64,000 bases of DNA from assembly GCA_928212115.1 (NCBI GenBank), contig CAKMRJ010005745.1, forward strand, positions 224,317,781 through 224,381,780, read 5' to 3'. Positions 1-13,036 of this stretch are shown here, in pieces. The notes below the pieces were generated by a model, which was given only the letters and a program-made list of their open reading frames with translations, was not told the DNA's origin and searched no databases. Position 1 is the stretch's first letter, and each line of letters starts with the position of its first letter. The stretch is from Lactuca virosa. Lineage: Eukaryota > Streptophyta > Magnoliopsida > Asterales > Asteraceae. The position numbers and the translations under genes are program-made.

Positions 1-462
1 TAGCCTATTTTGGTGGAGAATGAGTTTCTTATATAGTGTTTGACACATCTAGGTTACCCAATGTAAACCCTAATGTGTCATGACTCTTTATTTCCATGAC
101 CCATGGGTCTGTAACTCCCATGGAGCATCCTGGAGCATCCTATGGGTGGAACCCAAACTGTAATCCCTGGAGCCTCTAGCCCCACTATATAAGCTATGGA
201 GCTTTACATAATCTACCCATATTATTTAATTCGTCTTTTTTGACTCACTTAAATTTAATTCTAACTTAATTCTTGATTCAAAAAACTATTAAATACATAT
301 ATTAATATATTAGAACTTATAATCTAATTAATAAAACCATAAGTGTTATTTCTCTCATTTAGTTTATCCAATTGCATGGTGCCATGCAACCCAAATGGAC
401 CCTGCGGGGTCGGGTCAAGTACATACCAGAAATAGTTATGGACTTAGACACCTTATCCAACA
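1..462 (-). repeat. Copia-1 3' LTR (partial)
   Basis: It matches 7079-7536 of the other LTR, with scattered substitutions and small indels. In element orientation it begins TGTTGGATAAG at position 462. The remaining ~310 bp lie outside the window. Confidence 0.93.
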
Positions 463-1334
463 GTCTCCCCACTTGGATAAGTCTAATAACTATAACTGCA
501 CTATTACTTCAGGAACCGATCGGCAATCGTCGCTCTTTCAAGGTCTCTTGAACTGAGAAGCTATGATACGCCATTTACGATAAGTGATCCATAATCCTTG
601 TTCTAGATATCAGCCGGACAAATACATGGAACAGTGTTTACTTTGTGTCCAGCAGTTTGTTTCCCGATTTCCGATTTGTTTGACATAGAACTCAATTGAA
701 CACATCAACTTAGTTCTGACGGGGCCCGGTACATAGGTCAAAACAAAATCATCGAGGGGCCGAGTATCAGCTTCTAATCCAAGAAGGAACATATAAACTT
801 GACTCATATGTTTGTTCTACCACTCATTGACATTATACACAAAAGCACGTTTATAACATCGAGTTACCAATGCCGTTAACGTACAATCAATGCATAAACC
901 CACTCAAAGTAACAAATCATATCTCTAGGTTTGAAGACTTATATGATATTACCGTCTCACGATCACTCGAGATAAATTCCATGAAGTGATTCCAGTGAGC
1001 GTGGGTTGAGTCAATGCTTAGAACTTATGAGCACTCATGAGTGTTGTAGCCATGTCCAACAACTTCGACCTCTGCAACCAATCATGACAGTCTTGATTCA
1101 TACCTACTTCCAACATATGACCGACTGTGGAGGTTCGAATAATATGATATACCAAACATAATTATTCTGGAAGTCAAAACATGCAAAAGAAAAATATAGT
1201 AAACGATCGACAAGAGATAGCAACACTTTACTTCATAAATAAAAAACACCTTTTATTTCATCATCTAATGTCAATTACACTTTACAAATTTCAAGGTTAT
1301 CTAACTACTAAATCTATATATCATCCTTCAAGCC

Positions 1335-3800
1335 CTATGCTCCGAGCATGCTGGAGTGCTTAACCCGAGTCAGTCCCTTCGTGAGGGGATCTGCTGGATT
1401 CTCATCCGATGATACCCTCTTTGCCACGAGGAGTCCTTCTTCTATTCGATGTCTGATGAAATGGTATTTTATGTCGATGTGTCTGGATCTCCCGTGATCC
1501 CTTGGTTCCTTGGCTAAGGCAACTGCACTTTCACTATCACAGAAAATTTCCATTAGCTCTTTAATAGCTGGTACAACTCCAAGGTCTCCAATGAAGTTCT
1601 TCAGCCCATATCGCCTCCTTTGCTGCCTCGCTAGCTGCTATATACTCTGATTCGCAAGTTGAATCAGCCACTGTCTCTTGCTTGGAACTCTTCCAAGAAA
1701 TTGCTCCTCCATTTAAGGTAAAGACCTAGCCTGACTGAGAGCAGAAATTATCCCTATCAGTCTGAAAGCTAGCATCACTATACCCTACAACTCTCAAGTC
1801 TTCACTCCCACCGAGGGTAGGACCCAGTCCTTAGTCCTCCTAGGTACTTGAGGATATTCTTTACCGCAGTCCAGTGGCCTTGCCAGGGTTCCCCTGATAC
1901 CTGCTAACCATGCTCAAAGAAAAGGCTACATCAGGTCGAGTACACGTCATAGCATACATGATCGATCCTACAGCCGAAGCATAAGGTATTCGACTCATTT
2001 CTGCTATCTCAGCCTCAGTACTAGGGCTTTGTGTCTTACTCAATCTGGCATTACTCTGGATGGTAACTCTCCTTTCTTGGAGTCCTGCATGCTGAATCTC
2101 TTCAACACCTTATCCAAGTAAGTACTCTGACTAAGTCCAATTAGTCTTTTACTCCGGTCTCTCAAGATCCTTATCCCTAGAATATAGGCAGCTTCTCCTA
2201 GGTCCTTCATAGAGAAACACTTCCCAAGCCAGGACTTAACTTCTGCAGAGTTGGGATGTCATTTCCTATGAGTAGTATGTCATCCACATACAATACCAAA
2301 AAGCTAACTATACTCCCACTAGCCTTGACATATACACAAGATTCATCTTCACTCCTAGAAAAGCCAAATTCTTTGACTTTCTCATCAAACCAAAGATTCC
2401 ATCTGCGAGGTGCTTGCTTTAACCCTAAATGGATTCTCAAGCTTACACACTCTATTAGGGTACTCTGTATTGACAAAACCCTCTGGCTGACTCATGTAAA
2501 CATCCTCAGCCAACTTTCCATTAAGGAAAGCGGTTTTGACATCCATTTGCCATATTTCATAGTCATGAAATGCAGCTATGGCTAACAGAAACCCTAATAG
2601 ACTTAATCTTGGCCACTGGAGAAAAGGTCTCATCATAATCAACTCCCGGAGTTTGTGAGAAAACCTTTGCAACCAGTCGTGCCTTATAAGTGTGTACATT
2701 ACCATCCATGTCGGTCTTCTTCTTGAAGATCCATTTGCACCCTATAGTCTTACGACCTGGTACATTCTCAACCAAGTTCCAAACTTGATTGTCATACATG
2801 GACTGTATCTCGCTGTCCATTGCTTCTTCACTTGGCTGACTCAGGGCCTGCCATGGCTTCCGCATACTGTTAGGTTCATCCAGACCTATCAGTGTCTCAT
2901 CACTGATAAGTGTATCACCTTCCGCAGTAATATGGAATCCATAGTAATGCTCAGGTGCATTCCTAACCCTTGTGGAACGCCTCAAAGGTACAGACTTGTC
3001 AATTGGCTCAAAAGGAGTTTCCTCCTCAAGTTGAGTGCTAGGGTTTGAAGTTCCTTCACCACTTGACTCTTGAATTTCTTCAAGGTCAACTTGCCTCCCA
3101 CTGTCTCCTTGGCTTATGAACTCTCTCTCTCTCGAAAGAAAGCCCTCCTAGCTACAAAACCACATTCTCACTAGGTCTTGTAGAAGAGGTAACCAAAGGA
3201 TTTCTGTGGGTAGCCGATGAAAATACACCTCTCACTTCGAGGTTCGAGCTTATCATGAGTCTCGCGTCTCACGAAAGCCTCGCAACCCCAAATCTTAATG
3301 TGGTCTAGTTTGGGTACTTTACCAGTCCACATCTCATGAGGAGTTTTGGCAACTTTCTTTTGTGGGAACTAGATTAAGGATATGGGCGGCAGTCTCTAAG
3401 GCATACCCCCAAAATGAGATTGGTAGCGAAGCTCGACTCATCATGGAACGAACCATATCCAACAAGGTTCGATTACGCCTCTCAGCTACACCATTCAACT
3501 GCGGTGTCCTGGGAGGTGTCAATTGTGAGACAATCCCACATTCCCTAAGATAGTCGAGGAACTCTGAACTAAGATACTCACCACCTCGATCGGATCGAAG
3601 CATCTTAATGTTCCTGCCTAATTGATTCTCGACTTCCTGTTTAAACTCTTTAAAACCTCTCAAAAGTCTCTGACTTATGCTTGATTAAGTAGACATATCC
3701 ATATCTACTGTAATCATCAGTAAAAGTCAAATAATAACGATTAGCATCCCTTGTGGCATGTTTGAAGGGCCCACACACATCCGTGTGTATAAGATCCAAC
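1335..3800 (-). pseudogene. Copia-1 pol remnant: integrase, reverse transcriptase, RNase H
   Basis: Minus-strand fragments in several frames give a Copia pol. About 3800-3334 is integrase: a stretch like the pre-integrase/integrase start, then SDRGGEYLS and the GVAERRNRTLL signature containing the catalytic Glu. 2985-2563 is the RT N-terminus (CKWIFKKKTDMDG, ARLVAK). 2705-2385 holds WQMDVKTAFLNG with the first RT Asp. 2476-2207 holds the YVDD catalytic box. 2043-1861 is the RT/RNase H linker (CTRPDVAFSLSMVSRY) and 1553-1335 is the RNase H end (SRHIDIKYHFIRHRIEEG, ADPLTKGL). Frameshifts separate every block and several stop codons interrupt them, so no functional polyprotein can be made. Family assignment is firm; the lineage within Copia was not determined. 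Confidence 0.92.
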
Positions 3801-4129
3801 AAACCTTCACCCCTCACAAGAACCTGTGAAGGGTGACTTTGTCATTTTTCCAAGTAAGCATGATTCGCAACTATCATCTGACTTTAGGTCAAATGACTCC
3901 AATACTCCATCCTTTTGGAGTTGGCCTATGCGTTTCTTGCTTATATGTCCAAGACGACAATGCCATAATGATGCTTTATCCAAGTTATTACATTAACAGA
4001 ATCAATATACACAATACATTATTTCTAAGTTATCAACCACAGATACAGTTTCATACACACCATCACAAGGTAATGCTTTTAAAATAAAGAACATTATTAA
4101 AGAAAGCATTGATCGAACCAACTTCATTA

Positions 4130-5338
4130 TCAAATGAAAAGGTGAAAACCTTGTTTATACAATGCATGAAAGGAAATATTTCTTGCCATTTCTGGCGAAT
4201 AACAACATTTATTCAAATCTAAACTAACCCCACTACTTAGCGATAAAGTATAAACTCCAATCTTGGTGACAGGTAAAGCTTTCCTATTCCCCATGATTAA
4301 GTTTATTCTTCCATGCTCCACATTCTCACTTCTTCTTAGTCCCTGCAAATCAAAACAGATATGAATACCACAACCGGTATCAAGGACCCAAGAGTTAGAA
4401 TGGGGTGAGTTATTAGATAAGATAGTGTAAATACCTGTGTGGTTGGGTTTAACTTTCCCATCCTTCACATCTTGCTGGTACTTTGGGCAGTTCCGCTTCC
4501 AATGTGACTTTTCATGGCAATAGAAGCATTCAGCCTCTTTAGGGTCAGAAGAAGGAGTGACAAAACCTTTCTTGGTTCCACTTGAAGAAGAGACATCAAG
4601 GGTCCTAGCCTTGGTACCCTTCGAAGAGCTCTTCCTCTTCTTCCCTCTACCTTTTCTGATTGCCAAAACTGGGGCAGAGTTTGGAGTAGGAGTGTTAACA
4701 AACCGACTTACCCTTAAGACATGTTTCTGCGGTCTTGAGGAGTCCCTGAAGTTTGCTGAGTGTGACCTCTTCCTTATTCATGTGATATGTCATGCGGAAT
4801 TGATCATAGCACGATGGTAAGGAGTGCAAATGATATCTATTGCAAGCTCCTCAGGGAAGTTCACATTAAGTTTCAGCAAACCGATCCACATACCTTTGCA
4901 TTTTCTGCATGTGGCTCGTGACGGATTCCCCGTCCTTCATCATGGTTGTTATGATAGAGCATATGATTTCATACCTCTCTTGTCGTGCACTTTGATGGTA
5001 TCTTTCCATCAGATCTTGGTGCATTTCAAAAGGGTAGAAGTCCTCATAGGACTTTTGGAGTTCCGCTGTCATGGTGGCCAACATGATGCATGCCACTTTT
5101 GTAGCATCCCTTTCATGTGCCCGGAAGTCAGCGATCTCCTGGGGAGTTGCAGTGGTCTCATCAATCTCCTTAAGCTCCTTGTCAAGGACATATCTTTGTC
5201 CTCGTAGCGGGTAATCATCCTGATGTTTCTGATCCATTCATTGAAGTTGGATCCATCAAAAGTGACTTTCCCACACAAGTTCATAAGGGTAAAGGAGCCA
5301 TTAGGATTAGAGTCAGAAGCAGCATTGTTTGAAGACAT
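4130..5338 (-). pseudogene. Copia-1 gag and protease remnant
   Basis: The likely gag start is the ATG at 5338, giving MSSNNAASDSNPNGSFTL and then a typical Copia gag opening (VTFDGSNFNEWIRNIR). A frameshift near 5200 moves the rest into another frame (YVLDKELKEIDE, MHQDLMERYHQSAR). At 4666-4130 a third frame carries a basic stretch, one CCHC zinc knuckle (CFYCHEKSHWKRNC) and the aspartic protease motif SWVLDTGCGIH, followed by a family-typical region (CCYSPEMARNISFHALYKQGF). Gag would package the element RNA and the protease would cut the polyprotein. At least two frameshifts make this non-functional. Confidence 0.88.
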
Positions 5339-5718
5339 CTGAAAGAAGAGAACAAGATTAGTTTAGATATTAAGAGAGTCCTTAATAAAACACCCAATGT
5401 AATATTAAGGCTAGGATCCAATCACAATATATTATAACTTAGAAGAGGTATGCCGTAATAATCCAGCTATAAATATTTGAAGGTAGGTGAATGACGATTC
5501 ACCAATTCCACCATGAAAAACGAAATATAAATATTAGGTTTTTAATTGGTTCTTAGAAATTCCTAGATTCTTTTGAGATTCAATTAACTTTTCAAAGGCA
5601 TGTTTCAATCTCGAGTGTGCCCTCCAATTTTTGTGACTGGGATACCGAGGATCACAAAACGAGGTGTGAAGTAACCATGCAAATCACTTGGTACCCTCAA
5701 GGTTTATCACTCAATCGA

Positions 5719-5822
5719 TGTGCCGGTAAACCACACACGCTCCACCGATGCTACGGTAAACCTTAAGTCCCCTTTACCTACCTTGTTAAGTCCAAGTTAG
5801 TGTGTCGGTTAACCACACACGC
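5719..5822 (-). repeat. Two leader stem-loop motifs of Copia-1
   Basis: The leader between PBS and gag holds two copies (5719-5740 and 5800-5822) of a motif that reads GCGTGTGTGGTTAACCG on the minus strand and is followed by CACAC. It could form a GTGTG/CACAC stem whose loop contains the self-complementary GGTTAACC; one copy has GGTTTACC instead. Close copies occur in the Copia-2 leader. The role is unknown. Confidence 0.6.
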
Positions 5823-6749
5823 TCCACCAACGACTTAAACAAAAATGTAAAGTGTAATTTCATGGATTAGCACCTTATTCACATTTTTCTAAAGTAACTA
5901 GATTGGGAATTTAATAAAAGCATTTAGTTACTTTATAATATTCATCATACTTTAATGAGAATTTATAAGTCCTTGTCTTACCCGTTCGGCTAACGACCCT
6001 CCACCGATCAAGGAAGCGGTGGGTGAGAGTGGACACCCATTAAGTTGTCATTTTATAGGCAACAACCTTATACCCCCCTTATAGACCGGCTTCGTGAATG
6101 AGGCGTACTAGCGGTAAGACGACTTGACGTTATACATATATATATTAGTAACTTATAATATATAAAGTATAAGGGTTGAATTTTAACTTTTAAATTCTAA
6201 GGGTTGGAACTAAAGTTTTAATCAAGACTTTACATGTTCCAAAAACTTGAGGGCAGTTTTGTAAACTTCCAAAACTTTTCATTTCTTATAACTTATGAAT
6301 TAATTGAGTAATAAAAATGAAGACTCTTCATTTTTATAACTCTTGTGTTCTTTTAATGGCTTTAATAAAGTGAGACTTTTGGTTTTCCATAACTTGAGGA
6401 CAAGGTATGGACTCCATTAAAACACATTATGATCATGAATTAAACTACCATGAAGGTTACAAACAATTCCTATGATCATCTAATCTTCATAAGTTCAAGA
6501 ACATGAATATGAACACTTTCAAGAATCAAAAAATTACACTTAAAAAAACTTGTAATTTTAATAATTGCCATTGTAAATGGATTAGCATAAACATTACACC
6601 ATCTAAACAAGCTTTAAAACATCAAAACAGTTTAGGGTAATGTTTCTAGTCCATTTCCAGCAACAAATGTGCAAACTTTCATACGAGCAGAAAACAGAAA
6701 ACGATTTTTTTCAAGCTGTTTGCACACAAAAAAAACAACAAACAAACTA

Positions 6750-6762
6750 GGCTCTGATACCA
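6750..6762 (-). other. Primer binding site, initiator tRNA-Met type (Copia-1)
   Basis: GGCTCTGATACCA on the plus strand is the complement of TGGTATCAGAGCC, the usual plant Copia PBS. It lies one base from the inner edge of the 5' LTR and so fixes that edge at 6764. Confidence 0.92.
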
Positions 6763-6763
6763 C

Positions 6764-7536
6764 TGATGGGTTTTGAGCATTCTAACACTTCCTAAGTGTA
6801 CATGCAACCCTAATAACCTTGGATCTATGTTTGTCTAATAATCATGCAAAGTTGAATTCCAAGGTTATATTCCTATCTAGCATACATGGGGAACATTTTT
6901 AACTTGAATGGAAAGATAGAATAACTTACCTTGTTGTTGATTATGATCCTTGAAACCTTGTGAGCCTAGCACCCCAAGTGTGATGCTCAAATGCTTCACA
7001 CAACACCAAATGCAAAGGAGTAAACTTTGAGAGAAGCTTACACTTGCAAAATCGGCTCTAGCCTCTTGTTCTTATGTGTAGCCTATTTTGGTGGAGAATG
7101 GGTTTCTTATATAGTGTTGACACATCTAGTGTTACACCATGTAAACCCTAATGTGTCATGACTCTTCATTTCCATGACCCATGGGTTTGTAACTCCCATG
7201 GAGCATCCATGGAGCATCCTATGGGTGGAACCCAACTTGATAATCCATGGAGCCTCTTAGCCCACTATATAAGATATGGAAGATTTACATAATCTACCCA
7301 TATATTTAATTAGTTATCTTTTGATCACTTAATTAATTCTAAATTAATTCTTGATCAAACTAATTAAATAATATTATTAATATATTAGAACTTATAATAT
7401 ATTAATAAACCATAAGTGTTATTTCTCTCATTTTAGTTTATCCAATTGCATGGTGCCATGCAACCCAAATGGACCATGCCGGGTCGGGTCAAGTACATAC
7501 CAGAAATAGTTATGGACTTAGACACCTTATCCAACA
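6764..7536 (-). repeat. Copia-1 5' LTR
   Basis: A 773-bp LTR, TG...CA on the plus strand. It carries a TATA-like CTTATATAG on the minus strand near 7264-7272. The inner end is fixed by the PBS and the outer end by homology with the left LTR and by the loss of similarity after CAACA. Confidence 0.93.
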
Positions 7537-8189
7537 GCTCTATCTCCCTAACGAATATTTAGTACGAATACAACTTAACACATGTTTTACTAAAAAGATC
7601 CGTTGTCGTCATTCGGTTTGGATTGGTTTAATCCTTACCTTCCCAATTGAATGTGCTACGAAAAGACCCTTCACCTAACCCGCTGAATATCGAAACCCTT
7701 GTATCTAGTAAACATAAATCCGACACGGACCTCTGGGTCATCCCTCGTTGCGAAACCCCGAAGCACTCATTGGAGGAGCATTATACCTCCCGAAACATTT
7801 TCAAAGTATTCCTAGTAAACCCTTCGAGAATATCACTCATATAGCAGGTCAAGATCAAGCACGGAGGTTTGGGACGAATACGGTTAGCCTATCACTACTA
7901 AGTGTATACGCGAGGATAATATATAATTAAAATTCTACGGACATTGGATGTATGCTTCCGCCCTATTTCCTGTTCCGTGTCTAGTTGTGGACTTGGGGCA
8001 GAGTCACCCATCCGACTGTCTTACTTACATACGACCTATATGCGCGAGTTAATGATAGATGGACCAGGTACGAGTCCTACCATGAACTTTAGGACAAGGC
8101 TACTCAGGAGTGCGAGTGGACATTTTACCATTCGAATGAGTCTAGTCGCGTAAACCCAACCCATATGCTCCCTACCGATCTAAACAGAA
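7537..8189. other. Unassigned stretch between Copia-1 and Gypsy pol remnant
   Basis: No recognisable coding region. Short open frames are present but match nothing I know. By position it may be the decayed upstream pol part of the Gypsy remnant that follows, but I could not find RT motifs in it. Confidence 0.4.
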
Positions 8190-9707
8190 AACGAGAATCA
8201 AAAACCACTTAGAGAGGGAAGCAAGAAACCGCCCTCCAAACACTGAAGCAGGCCCTATGCAGCGCTCCGAGGAGAAGTCATTACTTATGCCTCAAGACGG
8301 CTAAGGACGTACGGGGTCGGCTAGGTCACGCATGACCTCGAAGTAGGAGCAGTATGCGCCCTAGAGATCTGGAGGCACTATCTCTACGACACGAAATGTA
8401 CAATCTTCACCGATCATAAGAAACTAGAAAGCAAGAGCGGCAGGACACGTTATCCCATGAATCGGATCTGGACTCCGAAGTTAGTAGATTCAGAGGCGTC
8501 GTTACAAACGAAGCACACAAAACTCGTTACTCTGTTCATCCAGGCTCAGACAAGATGAATCTAGACCTCAAAACGTGATATCGGTGGGCGAATAGGAAAG
8601 CTGACCTCGGTACATATGTGCAAGAGTATCTGACGTGTGCCAAGGTCATTGGTAGAATCACAGAAGCCTTCGAGTTTCCTGCAACAACCGGTGATACCCG
8701 AAAGAAAGTGGAAGCGGATAACCATGGATTTCATAACCAAGTTACCACGCACTTCCTACCAATCAAAGAAACCGACAAGATTAAGAAATTGACTAGATCA
8801 TACATCAAAGAGATTGTACGACTACATGATGTGTCAATGTCCATTACCTCCGATAGAGACAGTAGATTCATTCCGCAAATTTGGCAATCACTCCAAAAGC
8901 CTCTGGAAACTAGGTCGGATATGAGTACGGCCTACCACCTACAAACCGATACGCAGAGCAAAAGGAACGGTTCAAACCCTGGAAGAAATGCTAAGAGCTT
9001 GTGTGATTGACTTTGGTAAAGCTTGGGATACCCATTTACCACTTGTCTAATTTCTGTACAATAACAGTTATCACACTAGTATCAAGGTCGCTCCATTCGA
9101 AGTTATCAATAGCCGCAAGTGCAGATCACCGCTGTACTGGGCTGAAAGGGGAGATACACAACTAGCAAAGGGGCGAGTCCCTAACAGCACCCCCTCATTG
9201 GCCCTGAAATCATAAAGAAAGACCATGGAAAAGATCGTACAAATCCGAGAAAGGCTGAAAGCATCTCAAGAACGACAAAAGAGCTGCATAGATAAGCGAT
9301 GCAAACCCTCAGAATTACGGGCTGGTGATCGAGTTCTACTAAAGGTATCACCATTGAAAGGAATGATACGTTTTGGTAAACGTGGGAAACTAAATCCAAG
9401 GTACATCGGGCCATTCAAAATCCTTGTCAGGATTGGCCCAGTGACATCTAAAATTCGACTACCACAAGAGCTTAATAATGTACATCCGACCTTCCACGTG
9501 TTTTACTTAAAGAAGTTCTTGTCCGACGAGACTCTTGTTATCCCTCTTGACGAGATTAAAATCAATGAGAGTCTCCACTTTGTGGAAGAACCGGTAGAAA
9601 TCGTGGATCGAGAGATCAAAAGAACAAAACAAAGTCGCATCCCTAGTGTGAAGGTCGGTTGGAACGTTAAACAAGGACCCGAGTTCACCCAGAAACGCAA
9701 AAACTAA
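8190..9707 (+). pseudogene. Gypsy pol remnant: RT end, RNase H and integrase
   Basis: Plus-strand decayed chromovirus-type pol. Near 8210-8260 one frame reads ETALQTLKQALCSAP (RT thumb). About 8275-8430 gives VITYASRRL and LEIWRHYLYDTKCTIFTDHKKL (RNase H). 8618-9010 is integrase core with SITSDRDSRFIPQIW; the expected SER of the catalytic Glu reads QSKRNG, so that residue is lost. 9225-9707 is the integrase C-terminus (GDRVLLKVSPLKGMIRF, RYIGPFKILVRIG, HPTFHVFYLKKF). A polypurine tract and LTR follow directly, so this is the 3' end of a plus-strand element. Gag, protease and most of RT are missing, cut off on the left where Copia-1 begins. Confidence 0.88.
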
Positions 9708-10264
9708 ATGAAACAAAAATACCCACATCTCTTCCCCAACTCTCGAAGTCCCGGTCAAAGTGCTAATTTCGGGACGAAATTCCTTCTAACGGGGGGATGA
9801 TGTGACAACCGTCACTTATTGGTCAAGTCAAAGTCAAAGAAAGTCAAAAAGTCAAACCGGCCAACTCAATTAACCCTTGTATATTAGGGTTTACATTATG
9901 TTTACTATTGTACAACACACCATCCTAATGCAAAGTATCACTTAAAGTTTTCACGTGTTCAGAAAATCTAAACTCTAATCAGGGTAAGTGATGGAACTAC
10001 TCAATAAAACATTAATACATACCTTACAAGAGCATATAACACTCATAACGAAGCATAACAGGGTTTACAAACTTTGCATTTCGAAGTTGAACACTCGTAA
10101 AGGTCACAAACAAATTCTCTCTCAATCTCTCTCACTCTAGCTAAATCTCTCCCAAATCTCTCTCAAAATCTCTTTCAACTTTTTATAATCACCCGGGGCA
10201 TCCCGACTCTTAACTTAGTCAAAAATCACTTGAAACGAGAAGGTTATGTGAAAATCAGCCATAT

Positions 10265-10400
10265 AGAACCGAACCTAGCCTTAAAGGGACGAAACCTCCT
10301 AGGAACCGAACCTCCCTATAAGGACCGAAACCCCCTAGGAACCGAAACTAACCTTAGGGACCGAACCTGCCAAGAACCGAACTCCCCTTTGAGAACCGAA
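10265..10400 (+). repeat. Tandem ACCGAA repeats upstream of LTR TATA-like box
   Basis: The hexamer ACCGAA, or a one-base variant, recurs at 10268, 10288, 10305, 10324, 10341, 10360, 10376 and 10395: steps of 16-20 bp. Inverted copies (TTCGGT, TTCGGACCGAA) follow to about 10575. The array lies ahead of the TATA-like sequence near 10690. Confidence 0.75.
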
Positions 10401-12387
10401 CTCACCTTCGGTTCGGGTCAAGTCCCTTCGGACCGAAGCCCCTCCTACTTTCGGTCCATTTCACTTTCGGTCCATTTCGCCTCCCATGTGCCTTCGATTC
10501 CCACTCTAGCAGTTTCGCGTGCAAGCCTATAGGACCGAACCTACCTTCGGTTATAAGCTCCAAGGACCGAACCCTCACCTCAGATCTCGCAGGTTCGCCT
10601 CTTGATCCCGGTTTTCGAGTACTTTCGCGTTTTAAGCTCGTTTTTCATGATTTTAACATGGGGTTTTCACCCAAACTCATATTTTGGAATATAAGACCCT
10701 ATATAATCACATTTTAATCACATTTTGGGGGAAATCTTAATCTAGGAATAATATCTATTGTGTAAGATATTGTGTTGGAGTGTTGACTTTTCATTGAGTA
10801 TGACACAAGCTATCCCCCATACCCACTTATGACAACCACCAGTCACTATTCCTCCCTACCTAGTCAACTATTTGTCCTCTCACACTCCCTCCAGCAAGAT
10901 ATTTTGATCAAAAGCTGGAAAACCCTCATCTCTCCTTCCACTTTACTCACTCTCTCACCAAAAAGCAAACACTTCTCTCTCACTTTCCCTCTCTAGAACT
11001 CGAGATTTCAAGGCTGTTCTTGAGCATCCTCCTCCAGTCTTGGTAAGTATCTTCATCCTACACTCGAATACTCTACACTCCTTAACTCAAATCATGAATC
11101 TCTTACACAAATGTTGTCATATTTGTGCCTAGGATCTTCAAATCTTCAAGTACCTCCCAAGTGTTCTTTACTTGGAAACCTCTCCCCTCCCACATTCATC
11201 TCATAAAATCACTCAAGGTGAGTTCATACCCCCACATTTTCATGTTTTTCTTCAAGTTTTAGGGGGAGAATACAAGTTAAAACACCAAAAACTTAACTAA
11301 ACTCAAACATCAGCTTTCAACAGGAAAGTTTAGTTCCAATCACAGACTGTTTTGAACATCTTAAACTTAATATCTTTCAAAACTGTTTAATATGCAAATA
11401 GTTCAAGTTTATTCATTTGTAATGACTACTTGCACATCTCCATACGATTTTTCTACAATTTATGGCAATTTTTACAAAATCACCTATCATTTCATAAACG
11501 AATTCGGACCAGTCTGTGAAAATGAAAATTTTCACAAAAGTTAGAGACTTCTAAAAATCATAATAAAAATTATGAACAACTAGATACATTATCTAAACTC
11601 CCAGAGTTTACGGATTTAATTTTTGACTTCGTATGATTTTTCTGTGATTTTTCTAAAACAGTGCAGAAAAGTTAAAAACTAGTTAAACGGCTTACAATAT
11701 TTACTACACTTTGTAACATGTTGAGCAAAGTGTGTAATAATAAGTTTCCAAATGATGAATGTATTTATTGTTAGTTTAACATCATAAGCAGAAAATTTGT
11801 CATTTATGATAAGGATTTCAAACACTTCTAATAAGTACAATAAACTATAATAAAAATAGTTTATGGATATTTTACAATACAAGCATACTACATGAAAGGG
11901 GTTTTACTCTCAATACAAATGGGTTTTTCATTTACTACACAATAAACTGTAAAGGGTATAGTTTAGGGATTTCGCATTTCAAACATACCGCATGAAAAGG
12001 GGTTTCAATTTCACCACAGAAAAGTTTTTTCACGCATACTACACGTAAACTCGTTATCGTAATTTGTGAGACTAGTCTTCATTGTACTCTTAGAGTACAG
12101 GTTAAAATTCCTGAATAGTTATAACCAGAGTCTCTTGTAGGGAGAGCGTGATAATTGTGTATAGATCTATATTGGGAATGACAACCCACACCCATGCTGC
12201 TTGCATAAGCCCGATCGGCCGATCGGGGGTGACAAATGTCATTTCGATTCCGACGCCTGAAGAACGTCGCAGCAGGCATCTCTGTTATAGTATGGTTATA
12301 GCGACTCACATAGGGAGATAACGACACATATAGTTTACAGGAATTTCAACTTTAAAAAGGGGTTTTACCTATTTTGAAACTGCTTAC

Positions 12388-12715
12388 AAACACACATACA
12401 TTCAGTCTTGGGATTTAAGACTACATAACTTTTTATAAGGAAAATATTGGATTTTTCTTGGGTATACATTACAATTACAAACACGTTACAAGTACAAAAC
12501 ACACATACATTCAGTCTTCGGATTTAAGACTACATAACTTTTTATAAGGAAAATATTGGATTTTTCTTGGGTATACATTACAATTACAAACACGTTACAA
12601 GTACATAACGCATACATACATTCGGTCTTGGGATTTAAGGCTACAAACATTTTATAAGGAAAACATTGGATTTTCTTGAAGTATACATTACATTTACAAA
12701 CAAAGGCTTTCAAAC
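12388..12715 (+). repeat. Minisatellite, about 110 bp x 3
   Basis: Three head-to-tail copies start near 12391, 12500 and 12611, each containing CATTCAGTCTTGGGATTTAAG or a variant, then TTTTTATAAGGAAAATATTGG. The third copy is the most diverged. It lies inside the long Gypsy LTR. Confidence 0.85.
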
Positions 12716-13036
12716 TCTACATCCAAAAGCTTATGAACTCACCAACTTAATTGTTGACACTTTTTCAAAACTACTTGTATTCTCAGGAAATCAGTAAAAC
12801 AGGTAAACCGCGGCTTTTGAGGATGGGACGCTAAGGAGTCAAACAGTTCATTTTGTCATCATAGTGTAATTGATTTTGGAATATGTAAACTCATACTACG
12901 GTGTAACTTTTTTTCAATTATATTATGATGATTGTATTTGCTTTAGTCACTATTATACTCGTTGTTATGATACTATACATGAAGTCCGCCACCCCCGGAC
13001 GTTTCTGCCATCCTTGGTTTGGGGGTGTGAAAAGGA

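Larger units (their letters stand above)
1..7536 (-). mobile_element. Copia LTR retrotransposon (Copia-1), outer LTR cut by window edge
   Basis: The LTRs at 1-462 and 6764-7536 are near-identical over their shared part and both end in CAACA on the plus strand, so the element reads right to left. The primer binding site, complementary to initiator tRNA-Met, lies at 6750-6762 just inside the right LTR. The polypurine tract (complement TCTCCCC) is at 464-470, touching the left LTR. Gag-pol remnants in the order gag, protease, integrase, RT, RNase H read on the minus strand between 5338 and 1335, which is the Copia order. All frames are broken, so the element is not autonomous. Flank right of the element is GCTCT at 7537; the other TSD is outside the window. 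Its LTR, leader and 3' untranslated region are related to Copia-2 at 36919-44708. Confidence 0.93.
9801..13032 (+). repeat. Long Gypsy LTR (3' LTR of the remnant)
   Basis: It begins TGTGACAACC right after a polypurine tract (GGGGGGATGA, 9791-9800). It ends near 13030 in GGTTTGGGGGTGTGA, the usual 3' end of these LTRs with the last bases altered. Length about 3.2 kb. A TATA-like CCTATATAATC lies near 10690. It carries tandem ~18-bp GGAACCGAACC repeats at about 10265-10400 with inverted versions (TTCGGTCC) to about 10575, a three-copy minisatellite near 12390-12715 and a perfect 18-bp palindrome at 12210-12227. Confidence 0.8.

Noticed and set aside
10230..10532. 100-residue plus-strand frame
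   Set aside because: It is a translation of the ACCGAA repeats in the LTR.
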